The notes below the pieces were generated by a model that was not told where the DNA came from, ran no database searches, and saw nothing but the letters and a program-made list of their open reading frames with translations. From Phenylobacterium sp. (GTDB taxonomy: Bacteria; Pseudomonadota; Alphaproteobacteria; Caulobacterales; Caulobacteraceae): DNA of 64,000 nucleotides. Each line of letters opens with the position of its first letter. Position 1 is the stretch's first letter. Below, piece after piece: positions 27,085 to 35,211 of the stretch. Both the position numbers and the translations under genes were made by a program. The DNA is taken from assembly GCF_004799515.1 (NCBI RefSeq), contig NZ_SSMX01000029.1:1-64000 (forward strand). The letters run 5' to 3'.

Positions 27085-27777
27085 TCACTTCAGGACCTTG
27101 ATCTTGATGTTCTGGAACCAGACGGGATCGCCGTGCATCTGCAGCGCGATGGCGCCGCTCTTGCCGGTGGCGAACTGCGGCCAGCGCTTGAACTTCGTGG
27201 CCGCGACGCGGGCTTTGAAGTCGTCGGAATTGAGGTCGTACTCGACGACCTTCATGCCGTTCAGCCAGTGCTGCACCTTGCCGTGGTCGACGACGATGCG
27301 CGAGTGGTTCCACTCGCCGACCGGCTTGGTCATGTCCATCGACGGCGCATAGAGGTAGTAGGCTGCCGAGGCGCGCTCGACCGGCTGTTCGCCGTGGGCG
27401 TTGTCCAGGAGCTGGTATTCCGGCCCGCTCTGGTAGGTCTCATCGCCCACCGGGATCACGTGATACATCACGCCGGAATTGCCCATGGGACTGATCTTCC
27501 AGTCGAAGGTCAGGTCGAAATTCTCGAAGTTCGCCTTGGTGACGATGTCCTTGGAGACACCCTTCGTCGGGCCGAGCACCCCGTCCTTGACCGTCCAGCC
27601 GGCGTCCGGCGCGTCGGTCTTGAAGCCCTTCCAGCCGGCGGTGGTCTTGCCGTCGAACAGGAGCTTCCAACCGCCGGCCTTCTCAGCGGCGGTCAGGGTG
27701 TTGGGCGCGCCTTGCGCGAACGCGCCGGTGGCGAGCACGGCCAGGCAAAGGCCGAGGGCGACAGCTTTCATGTTCAA
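27085..27777 (-). CDS. DUF1080 family protein (3-keto-disaccharide hydrolase-like)
   Basis: A 230-residue exported protein. Residues 1-22 form a Sec signal peptide ending 'LATGAFAQG'. The rest is one DUF1080 jelly-roll domain ('GGWKLLFDGKTTAGWKGF', 'FDLTFDWKISPMGNSGVMY', 'WNHSRIVVDHGKVQHWLNG'). DUF1080 proteins include hydrolases of 3-keto-glycosides, which cleave glycosidic bonds after oxidation at C3. It is the last gene of an operon with a GMC oxidoreductase and its small subunit, which would make 3-keto sugars. Periplasmic location and operon context support that pathway; the sugar is unknown. Confidence 0.88.
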   Translation of the reverse strand: MNMKAVALGLCLAVLATGAFAQGAPNTLTAAEKAGGWKLLFDGKTTAGWKGFKTDAPDAGWTVKDGVLGPTKGVSKDIVTKANFENFDLTFDWKISPMGNSGVMYHVIPVGDETYQSGPEYQLLDNAHGEQPVERASAAYYLYAPSMDMTKPVGEWNHSRIVVDHGKVQHWLNGMKVVEYDLNSDDFKARVAATKFKRWPQFATGKSGAIALQMHGDPVWFQNIKIKVLK

Positions 27778-27786
27778 GGGGCTCTC

Positions 27787-28428
27787 CTAGAGGCCGAGTT
27801 TCTGGAAGGCTTGCTCGAGGTGCGCCTTGACCTCGTCGGACGGGCCGGGATCGGAGGTCCGCTGAACATTGCCGATATAGCCCACGTCCTTGAAGCCCGC
27901 CTCGGTGGTGTAATAGGCGCCGATGGTCAGGCGGCGGAAGCGCTTCCAGAAGGCGTGGGTGGCCTCATCCTGCGACGCCGGCAAGGCGGCCAGCGCCGTG
28001 GCGCGGTCGGCGGCGCCCGTCTTCAGCACCTTCACGCTGAGCGCATTCAGCCCGTTCATGATCACCGGCCGGTCCTTCACCTGGTCCGGATAGGGCGCGC
28101 TCACCCACTCGTCGATGAAGTCCGGCACGCCGAGCGAACTGGCGGAGGGCGCCGTCGCATTGGCCGGCAGGATGTAGTCGGCGAGGATCGCTGCGGTCTG
28201 AAGCTGGCCGTGCGTCATGATCCGCGACCAGGGCGCCTTCTCCGGCTTGGTCAGCTTCGGGTCGGTGCCGTAGCCGCGGGTGACGGTGTCGCCGCCCATT
28301 TTCGGCCCATAGACCACCACGCCGGCCCCGCCGGCGATGGCCGCGCCGACCACGCCGACCCAGGCGAGCGCCGTGCGCCGGTCGATCTTGGAGACGTAGG
28401 GTTCGGGAGTTTCGGGACTGCCGCTCAT
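27787..28428 (-). CDS. Gluconate 2-dehydrogenase subunit 3-like protein
   Basis: A 213-residue exported small subunit. The N-terminus carries a twin-arginine-type signal ('KIDRRTALAWVGVVGAAIAG'), and a gluconate_2-dh3 domain fills the rest ('ILADYILPANATAPSASSLG', 'FIDEWVSAPY'). Such subunits assist folding and export of FAD-containing sugar dehydrogenases. Its ATG overlaps the GMC gene stop (TGATG), so the two are translationally coupled. In Caulobacter a similar pair is needed for lactose use; a cytochrome c partner is usual but is not found in this cluster. Confidence 0.92.
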   Translation of the reverse strand: MSGSPETPEPYVSKIDRRTALAWVGVVGAAIAGGAGVVVYGPKMGGDTVTRGYGTDPKLTKPEKAPWSRIMTHGQLQTAAILADYILPANATAPSASSLGVPDFIDEWVSAPYPDQVKDRPVIMNGLNALSVKVLKTGAADRATALAALPASQDEATHAFWKRFRRLTIGAYYTTEAGFKDVGYIGNVQRTSDPGPSDEVKAHLEQAFQKLGL

Positions 28429-30128
28429 CAGATCGCCCCCTGCTTGGCGAGCGTCGCCAGGTTGTCGGCCGAGCGCCAGGCCAGCGCGATGATCGAAAGG
28501 GTCGGGTTCTTGTCGGGGCTGGAGACCATCACCGCCCCGTCCATGACGAAGAGGTTCGAGACCGCCCAGCTCTGGCCGTACTGGTTGACCACCGAGTCCG
28601 TCTCGTCATGGCCCATCCGCGCGGTGCCGATCTCGTGGATCATCTCGCCGCCCTTGGAGATGGCCTTGCGGCCGTCGGTCTCCACCTTGCCCATGGGCTT
28701 GCCGCCCAGCCGGTCGATGACCTCCAGGAAGGTCTTGACCATGTGGGAGGCCTGCCCGGTCTCGCTGTCGCCCCACTTCCAGTGGAAGCGCAACACCGGG
28801 ATGCCCCACTTGTCCTTGGTGGTGGGGTCGAGCTCGCAATAGCAGTCGTCGTTGGGGATCATCTCGCCGCGGCCGTTGAAGCTGATGGTCGAGCCGTAGC
28901 GCTGGCGCAGGCGGCCGCGCAGCTCGTCGCCGACGCTGGCGTCGTCGTCGTGCAGCAGGCCGCCCATGCCCATGGACGGCATCTGCCGGCCGCCGCCGAT
29001 CTCGATGTGGTAGCCGCGCGGGAAGCCCAGCGCCTTATGCTTGTCGTAGCCCCACCAGGGCACATAGGTGTGCTCGACGCCGTTGCCGTCGTCGTTGGTG
29101 GGCGGCAGCCCCTCCATGTGCGGGAACTGGCCGGTGACGTTCAGGCCGACTGAGTCCATCAGGTAGCGGCCGACCATGCCGTGGGTGTTGCACAGGCCGT
29201 TGGGGAACTTCGAGGACTTGGAGTTCAGGAGGATACGCGCCGTCTCGCCGGAACCGGCGGCCAGCACCACCGCGCGGGCCGTCACCGAATGGTGCTCGCC
29301 GGTCTTGCGGTCGACATAGCTGACGCCCTTGGCCTTGCCGGCCGCGTCGAGGTCCACCTGGTAGACCAGGGCGTTGGTGGTGATGGTCAGGTTCTTGGTC
29401 GCCATGGCCGGCGGCAAGAGCACCGTGGTCGACTGGAAATTGGCCCCGATCGCGCAGCCGCGGCCGCAGGGCGTGGCGAAGAGGCAGGTGTTGCGGCCCT
29501 CCATCGCGCTCGTCACCACGGCTCCGTGCATGGGGATCACCGGGATGTTCATGGCCTTGAACGCGCGGGCATAGAACATCTCGAAGGCGCGCGGGGGCGC
29601 GGGCTGCAGCAGGCATCCCGGCGGCGAATCCGGCGTGTTGGTCAGGTTCTGCGGCGGATAGGCGCCGGTGACGCCCACCAGCTTTTCGGTCTTGTCGTAC
29701 CAGGGGGCCAGGTCGTCGTAGGTGATCGGCCAGTCGTGGCCCAGGCCGTCGCGTTCGCGCGGCTTGAAGTCCAGGGGCCCGAAGCGCAGCGCGATGCGGC
29801 CCCAGTGGTTGGTGCGCCCGCCCAGCATGCGCGGCCGCCACCAGATGAAGGGTTCGGAGCCCTCGGCCACGGTGTAGGGCTCGTTGGGCACTTCCCAGCC
29901 GCCGTCGACGGTGGCGTCGTAGAAGCCGAAGGGCTTGTCTGGCGTCGAGACGCCGCGCAGGGGCGCCTCGGCGTTGGTGTTGAACATCGGGGTCTCGATG
30001 CGCGGGTCGTAGTCGCGCCCGGCCTCCAGCATCAGCACCTTCATCCCCGACTTCGTGAGGTGGTAGGCGCTCATCCCGCCGCCGGCTCCGGAGCCGACGA
30101 TGATCACGTCATAGGGTTCGGCCGCCAT
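28428..30128 (-). CDS. GMC-family oxidoreductase (FAD sugar dehydrogenase)
   Basis: A 566-residue flavoprotein. The FAD-binding Rossmann motif is 'DVIIVGSGAGGGMSAYHL' at the N-terminus, with 'EAGRDYDPRIETP' after it, and the C-terminal GMC signature is 'HEIGTARMGHDETDS'. Related enzymes with a subunit-3 partner oxidise glucosides or glucose at C3 or C2 in the periplasm. No signal peptide is visible, so it probably travels with the Tat signal of its small subunit. It starts 3 bp after the Gfo/Idh/MocA gene. The exact sugar cannot be told. Confidence 0.93.
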   Translation of the reverse strand: MAAEPYDVIIVGSGAGGGMSAYHLTKSGMKVLMLEAGRDYDPRIETPMFNTNAEAPLRGVSTPDKPFGFYDATVDGGWEVPNEPYTVAEGSEPFIWWRPRMLGGRTNHWGRIALRFGPLDFKPRERDGLGHDWPITYDDLAPWYDKTEKLVGVTGAYPPQNLTNTPDSPPGCLLQPAPPRAFEMFYARAFKAMNIPVIPMHGAVVTSAMEGRNTCLFATPCGRGCAIGANFQSTTVLLPPAMATKNLTITTNALVYQVDLDAAGKAKGVSYVDRKTGEHHSVTARAVVLAAGSGETARILLNSKSSKFPNGLCNTHGMVGRYLMDSVGLNVTGQFPHMEGLPPTNDDGNGVEHTYVPWWGYDKHKALGFPRGYHIEIGGGRQMPSMGMGGLLHDDDASVGDELRGRLRQRYGSTISFNGRGEMIPNDDCYCELDPTTKDKWGIPVLRFHWKWGDSETGQASHMVKTFLEVIDRLGGKPMGKVETDGRKAISKGGEMIHEIGTARMGHDETDSVVNQYGQSWAVSNLFVMDGAVMVSSPDKNPTLSIIALAWRSADNLATLAKQGAI

Positions 30129-30131
30129 GCG

Positions 30132-31394
30132 TCAGGCTCCAGTCCGCGCCGGACCAGGCCTTGCTGGCACGGGCACGTAGGTTTCCAGGGTCTCGTCCGG
30201 CAGATGCACCACCTGCCCCGTCTCCGCCGACTTGTAGAGGGCCATGACCATCTTGGTCACCTCGACCCCGTCTTCGAAGGTCTCGATCGGCGTCCTGCCA
30301 TGCCGGAAGCAGTCGACCATGTGCCGGTTCTCGCCGATGTAGCCATAGGTGCCGGCCTCGTCCTCGACGATCGGCATCTGGCCCTGTTCGGCGTTCTGCT
30401 TCTCCACCAAATCCTCGCCGCCCTCGCCCGTGATGGCGCGCGACAGGAAGACCTTCAGGCTGGGGTTCAGGGAGGAGAACTCCATGGCGTATTCCGGACC
30501 CAGCAGGGCCAGATCGATGCGCAGGCCCGGGCCGACATAGGACCAGGAGGTCGAAGCCTCGACGATCAGCTCCTGGCCGGTCTCGTCCGCCAGGGTGATG
30601 GTGGCGCGGGCGAAGTCCTCCACCGGATGGGCCTGCATCTCGACCCCCTTGAAGTCGTGCGCCAGGGTCTTGGCGTACTTGGCCTGGGTCCACTTCAGAT
30701 AGCCGACCGAGCCCTGGACCGACTTCACCGTCAGGCTGTCGCGCGGCGCGTCCGGCTTGGTCAGCAGGAAGCGGCCCACCTCGACCGAGTGGCACATCAT
30801 GTCGCTCATGACCCCGCCGCCCTGCCTGGGGCCCTGCCAGAACCAGGGCTCGTGCGGGCCGGAGTGTTCCTCGGCCGCGCGGGCCAGGTAGGGACGGCCC
30901 GAGGCCGGCACGGCGCGGCGCCAGATGACTTCCTTGCCGCGCTCGACCGCCGAGGCGAACACCTGGTTCTCCAGGTAGCCGTGGGCGAGCCCGGCGTCCT
31001 CGGCGAGCGCCAGCACCTCGCGGGCCTCGGCCAGGGTGCGGCCGAGCGGCTTTTCGCAGGCGATGGCGCGGACCTTGGAGCGGCCGGATTTCACCGCGGC
31101 GTTGATCGCCCGCATGACCTCCAGGCGCCGGTCGTTGGGCGCGAGCAGCCAGATGGCGTCGACATCGTCGGCGGCCAGCAGGCTCTCCAGGTCGGCGTGC
31201 GCGCGGCACGGGCCGAGTTCGGCGTCGTTGACCTGTTTGGCCAGCGCATCGCGGTGCTCGGCGGTCGGGCTGTAGACGCCGGTGATCTGCGCGTGGCGGA
31301 CCGAGGTGAAGCTCTTGGCGTGGAACTTGGCGATGAAGCCCGACCCGATGAAGCCGATACGCAAGGGCGGCGGCGCCTCGGTTGCCTGCGCCAT
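30132..31394 (-). CDS. Gfo/Idh/MocA-family oxidoreductase
   Basis: A 420-residue NAD(P)-dependent sugar oxidoreductase. The Rossmann motif 'IGFIGSGFIAKFHAKSF' is near the N-terminus and the catalytic lysine motif 'EKPLGRTLAEA' is in place. I chose the ATG of MAQATEAPPP; the longer frame upstream runs through the divergent promoter. It leads the operon with the GMC dehydrogenase, its subunit and the DUF1080 protein. Enzymes of this family can reduce or oxidise keto-sugars and inositols, so it may process the 3-keto product after uptake. Confidence 0.92.
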   Translation of the reverse strand: MAQATEAPPPLRIGFIGSGFIAKFHAKSFTSVRHAQITGVYSPTAEHRDALAKQVNDAELGPCRAHADLESLLAADDVDAIWLLAPNDRRLEVMRAINAAVKSGRSKVRAIACEKPLGRTLAEAREVLALAEDAGLAHGYLENQVFASAVERGKEVIWRRAVPASGRPYLARAAEEHSGPHEPWFWQGPRQGGGVMSDMMCHSVEVGRFLLTKPDAPRDSLTVKSVQGSVGYLKWTQAKYAKTLAHDFKGVEMQAHPVEDFARATITLADETGQELIVEASTSWSYVGPGLRIDLALLGPEYAMEFSSLNPSLKVFLSRAITGEGGEDLVEKQNAEQGQMPIVEDEAGTYGYIGENRHMVDCFRHGRTPIETFEDGVEVTKMVMALYKSAETGQVVHLPDETLETYVPVPARPGPARTGA

Positions 31395-31572
31395 GCTCTC
31401 AAATCCCCCGCGAACCACTGACTTTGCGCGAACTTGGCGCCGGCGGCGGGAGAGGTCAAACCGCGCCAGGGGCGAGGTGTTTCCCGATCGGATCGCGACA
31501 GGTGCGCTTGAGCGGCAACTGTGTAATCGATAGGCCAAGCGGGGCAAGAGACTCACGCCGGGGGAAACGAAG
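31395..31572. promoter_or_regulatory. Divergent control region of the sugar-oxidation locus
   Basis: These 178 bp separate the oxidoreductase operon from the MFS gene and must hold both promoters. GGGGGAAA lies before the MFS ATG as ribosome site. No operator stood out; no regulator gene is present in the cluster. Confidence 0.45.
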
Positions 31573-32805
31573 ATGACGGTCCGCATGCGGCTTTTCGTGA
31601 TGATGGCGCTGCAGCTGGCGGTCTGGGGCGCCTGGGCGCCCAAGCTGTTCCCCTACATGGGCATGCTGGGCTTTTCGCCCTGGCAGCAGTCGCTGGTCGG
31701 CAGCGCCTGGGGCATCGCCTCGGTGGCCGGGATATTCTTCTCCAACCAGTTCGCCGACCGCAACTTCTCCGCCGAGCGGTTCATGGCCGGCAGCCATGCG
31801 CTGAGCGGCCTGGCGCTGGCGGCCTGCGCCTTCCTGACCAGCTTCTGGCCGTTCTTCGCGGCCTATCTGCTCTTCAGCCTGCTCTATGTGCCGACCCTGT
31901 CGGTCTCCAATTCCATCGCCTTCGCCAACCTGAAGGACCCGGCCAAGGACTTCGGCGCGGTGCGCATGGGCGGCACGGTCGGCTGGGTGCTGGTGAGCTG
32001 GCCGTTCGTCTTCCTGCTGGGCGCCAAGGCCGACGCCGCGCAGGTGCGCTGGATCTTCCTGGTCGCGGCGATCGTCTCGTTCGCACTCGCCGCCTACAGC
32101 CTGACCCTGCCGCACACGCCGCCCAAGCGCGACGCGCAAGCCCCCAACTCCATATCTGGCGACCCGCTGGCCTGGCGCGAGGCGATCAAGCTCCTGGGCG
32201 TGCCGTTCGTGGGCGTGCTGTTCCTGGTCACCTTCATCGATAGCGTGATCCACAACGGCTACTTCGTGATGGCCGACAACTTCCTGACCAACCGCGTCGG
32301 CATCGCCGGCAACCTGTCGATGATCGTGCTGAGCCTCGGCCAGCTGGCCGAGATCGTGACCATGTTCGTCCTGGGCGGCGTGCTGGCCCGGCTGGGCTGG
32401 AAGACCACCATGATCGTGGGCATCCTTGGCCACGCGGCGCGTTTCTCGGTCTTCGCCTTCTTCGCCGACAGCGTGCCGGTGATCGTCGCCGTGCAGCTGC
32501 TGCATGGGATCTGCTACGCCTTCTTCTTCGCCACCGTGTACATCTTCGTGGATGCGGCCTTCCCCAAGGATGTGCGCTCCAGCGCCCAGGGGCTGTTCAA
32601 CCTCCTGATCCTGGGTATCGGCAATGTCGCGGCGAGCTTCCTCTTCCCGAGCCTGATCGCGCACTGGACCGACGCCGCCGGCAAGGTCGACTACCGCAGC
32701 CTGTTCCTGGTCCCCACCGGCATGGCCCTGGTCGCCGTCCTGCTGCTCGCCGTCTTCTTCCGGCCGCCGCAGCACGGCCCCGCGGCCGTGGCCGTGGCCG
32801 CATAG
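31573..32805 (+). CDS. MFS transporter, nucleoside/sugar:proton symporter type
   Basis: A 410-residue protein with 12 hydrophobic helices. The opening 'MRLFVMMALQLAVWGAWAP' and 'QFADRNFSAERFM' recall the nucleoside:proton symporter (NupG-like) branch of MFS, which also contains sugar-linked members in oligotrophic bacteria. It is divergent from the GMC/DUF1080 operon, which suggests it imports the sugar or keto-sugar used there. Substrate inference rests on context only. Confidence 0.88.
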   Translation: MTVRMRLFVMMALQLAVWGAWAPKLFPYMGMLGFSPWQQSLVGSAWGIASVAGIFFSNQFADRNFSAERFMAGSHALSGLALAACAFLTSFWPFFAAYLLFSLLYVPTLSVSNSIAFANLKDPAKDFGAVRMGGTVGWVLVSWPFVFLLGAKADAAQVRWIFLVAAIVSFALAAYSLTLPHTPPKRDAQAPNSISGDPLAWREAIKLLGVPFVGVLFLVTFIDSVIHNGYFVMADNFLTNRVGIAGNLSMIVLSLGQLAEIVTMFVLGGVLARLGWKTTMIVGILGHAARFSVFAFFADSVPVIVAVQLLHGICYAFFFATVYIFVDAAFPKDVRSSAQGLFNLLILGIGNVAASFLFPSLIAHWTDAAGKVDYRSLFLVPTGMALVAVLLLAVFFRPPQHGPAAVAVAA

Positions 32806-32843
32806 GGACCGCGCCCGCGCAAAGCCGCGCCTGACCGGCGCGC

Positions 32844-35126
32844 CTACATCCCGTGCGGCGTCTCGGGTTCCGGCTCGGGCGCGGGGTCGCGGCTGATCTT
32901 GGGCGGCGCGCCGAAGCTCCAGGCGAAGCCCAGGTAAGCCGCCTGGATGCGCCCGCTGCCGATCGCGCGGTCGTGCAGGAGGGCGGTGTCGATGATCTGC
33001 TCGGAGCGGAAGGTGTTGAACACGTCCTGCACCGTCAGCACGGCCGAGAACTTGTCGTTGAACTTGTGCCGGAAGCCCAGGAACGACAGGAAGCTCGGGT
33101 CGACATAGCCCTGCGGCGTCAGGCGGCGGGCGTTCATCTGGCTGCTGAACTGGGCCGAATCGTTTGGCGTGAGCTGCCAGTTGAGGCTGAACCGCCCGCC
33201 GCCTTCGATGGCGGAGCGCACGCCCAGGTCCCCGATCACCCCCGGTATGGCCACCCCGCCGGAATCGATCTCCGCGTAATAGACGTTGGTCGAGGCGTTG
33301 TAGGTCAGGTCCTCGGTCAGGTGGCCGTTGGCGACCAGCTCGACACCGGCGTGCTTGCTGGCGCTGAGGTTCTCCTTGGTGTCCAGGAGCGCGCCGTCGC
33401 CCAGTTCGGTGATCACGTCGGTGAAGTCGTGGTCGCTCACCCGGTAATAGGCCGTGGCGAGATAGTAGGTGTTCCCGGCGTGGTACTGCCAGCCGGCCTC
33501 GAAGCTGTTGGTCTCTTCCGGCTTCAGGTTGGGATTGCCCTCCCGGAAGTTGAAGGTGTCCTGCTCGACGCGGAACGGGTTCAGGTCGGACGGGTTCGGC
33601 CGCTGGATGCGCTGGCTGTAGCTCAGGGTCAGCTGCTGGTCGTCGGAGACCCGGTAGCCCAGGTGCAGGGTCGGGTAGGCCTTGAAATAGTTGGTGTCGT
33701 GGACGATCGCGCCGGTGACCTGGTCGAGGTCCTGCTCCACGTCCTCGATCCGCAGCCCGCCCAGGACGCTCAGGTTCCCGAACGGCCGCTCATAGGTGGC
33801 GTAGGCGGCGTTGATGGTCTGCTTGTAGAGGAAGAGATTGGTCTGGGTCGGGTCGGCTGTCGCGTCGCCCTGGCTGATCCCGCGCAGGCCGACGTTGTCG
33901 TAGGAATTGTTGTCGATCCGCAGGTCGTAGCCGGTCTTCAGCCGCGCCTCGTCCGGCATCGGGCGGTTGTAGTCGGCGCGGATGTCGGTGAGCGTCAGGG
34001 AATTGTGCGAGAGAATGTCCTGGAACAGGTCCGGCGAGGGCGGCTCGCTGGTGACGGCGGTGAACTCGGTCTCGTTGCGCTCGAAGGTCCGCTCGCGGCT
34101 GGCGTTGACCGAGACCTCGTCCTGATAGGCGAAGGTGCGCCGCCAGCCCACCTGGACGCCGGAGTTGTCGCGCACGCTCTTGTTGAAGCCTGACTGGTCG
34201 AACACCTCGTTGAGGTCGCCGTTCGGATCGAAGCCCTTCAGATGCTCCAGGGTGTTGAGGCCGAGGTCGGTCTGGTTGGCGCGCAGCTCAGCCGACAGCC
34301 GGTCCTTGGCGGTGATGTCGTAGTCGACGCTGCCGCGGGCGTTCCACTGGTCGAGCGGACCGCGGTAGTCGCTGGTCTGCTGCGTGGTTTCCACCGGATC
34401 GCCGGGCGCGGTGGCCTGGCTGCGGTCATCGACGTTGATCGAGTGCTGCGGGTCGTGGCGGAAGCCCGCGTCGCCGCTCAGGGTCAGCTGGTTGGAGTTG
34501 TAGGCCCCGCTGACCCCGCCGTTGCGCCGCCCGGCCGTGCCCATGTTGTAGCGCACAGAGCCGGACTCGCCGGCCCGGCGGGTCTTGCGCATCACCAGGT
34601 TGATGATCCCGGCCGAGCCGTCCGGCGAGAACTCCGCCGAGGGATTGGTGATCACCTCGACCCGCTCCACCGCGTCGGCCGGCAGGGACTGCAGCGCCTG
34701 GGCGGCGCTCTGGCCGCGGAACAGGCCCGACGGCTTGCCGTCCACCAGGATGGTGACGTTGGTGTCGCCGCGCAGGGAGACGTTGCCCTGCACGTCCACC
34801 TCGACGGAGGGGATGTTCTTCAGCGCATCGCTGATCGAGCCGGTGGTCGACGATAGGTCCTTGGCCACGCCGTAGCTGCGCCGATCGATGGAGGTGCGGT
34901 CGGCGTCCGGCGCCGCGGCGGTGACGGTGACCTCCTCGACGGTCTGGCCGGCGTCCGCCTTCTTGGCGGCGGCCTTGGCGGGAGCCGGCTTGGCGGGCGT
35001 GGTCTTGGAGGGCGCCGCCTTGGCGGGAGGGGTCGCGCCATCCGCCGACGCCGACGTCTGGGCCTCGGCTTGCGCGGCGGCCGCGCTCAGGGCGGCGGCC
35101 AGGACGATGCTCACTCGAAACTGCAA
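32844..35126 (-). CDS. TonB-dependent outer-membrane receptor, paralogue 1
   Basis: A 760-residue outer-membrane receptor. It has a signal peptide ending around 'SAAAAQAEAQT', a Lys/Ala/Pro-rich linker, a plug domain ('ALKNIPSVEVDVQGNVSLRG', 'VEVITNPSAEFSPDGS') and a C-terminal beta-barrel ('RIQRPNPSDLNPF', 'ILSHNSLT'). The start codon is TTG after GGGGGGAAG; a GTG four codons later is possible. It is a tandem paralogue of the next receptor, with plug domains that look roughly three-quarters identical. Its neighbour, the sugar-oxidation locus, hints at carbohydrate uptake, but the ligand is unproven. Confidence 0.92.
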   Translation of the reverse strand: MQFRVSIVLAAALSAAAAQAEAQTSASADGATPPAKAAPSKTTPAKPAPAKAAAKKADAGQTVEEVTVTAAAPDADRTSIDRRSYGVAKDLSSTTGSISDALKNIPSVEVDVQGNVSLRGDTNVTILVDGKPSGLFRGQSAAQALQSLPADAVERVEVITNPSAEFSPDGSAGIINLVMRKTRRAGESGSVRYNMGTAGRRNGGVSGAYNSNQLTLSGDAGFRHDPQHSINVDDRSQATAPGDPVETTQQTSDYRGPLDQWNARGSVDYDITAKDRLSAELRANQTDLGLNTLEHLKGFDPNGDLNEVFDQSGFNKSVRDNSGVQVGWRRTFAYQDEVSVNASRERTFERNETEFTAVTSEPPSPDLFQDILSHNSLTLTDIRADYNRPMPDEARLKTGYDLRIDNNSYDNVGLRGISQGDATADPTQTNLFLYKQTINAAYATYERPFGNLSVLGGLRIEDVEQDLDQVTGAIVHDTNYFKAYPTLHLGYRVSDDQQLTLSYSQRIQRPNPSDLNPFRVEQDTFNFREGNPNLKPEETNSFEAGWQYHAGNTYYLATAYYRVSDHDFTDVITELGDGALLDTKENLSASKHAGVELVANGHLTEDLTYNASTNVYYAEIDSGGVAIPGVIGDLGVRSAIEGGGRFSLNWQLTPNDSAQFSSQMNARRLTPQGYVDPSFLSFLGFRHKFNDKFSAVLTVQDVFNTFRSEQIIDTALLHDRAIGSGRIQAAYLGFAWSFGAPPKISRDPAPEPEPETPHGM

Positions 35127-35211
35127 TTCTTCCCCCCGCAGGTCAGAACCACGTTCTAAGCGACCCCTGTCAAAAAAGTATAGCCGACCTGAAATCCGCC
35201 GGACGCGCCGG

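Noticed and set aside
29181..31421. 746-codon plus-strand frame opposite the GMC and Gfo/Idh/MocA genes
   Set aside because: It runs through two well-supported genes and their junction, has no recognisable motif, and has the reversed-codon composition of a shadow frame.
35145..35157. AGAAC-CAC-GTTCT dyad before the first TonB receptor as a LexA site
   Set aside because: The alphaproteobacterial LexA box is a direct GTTC-N7-GTTC repeat; this is a short inverted repeat with 5-bp arms that may occur by chance.
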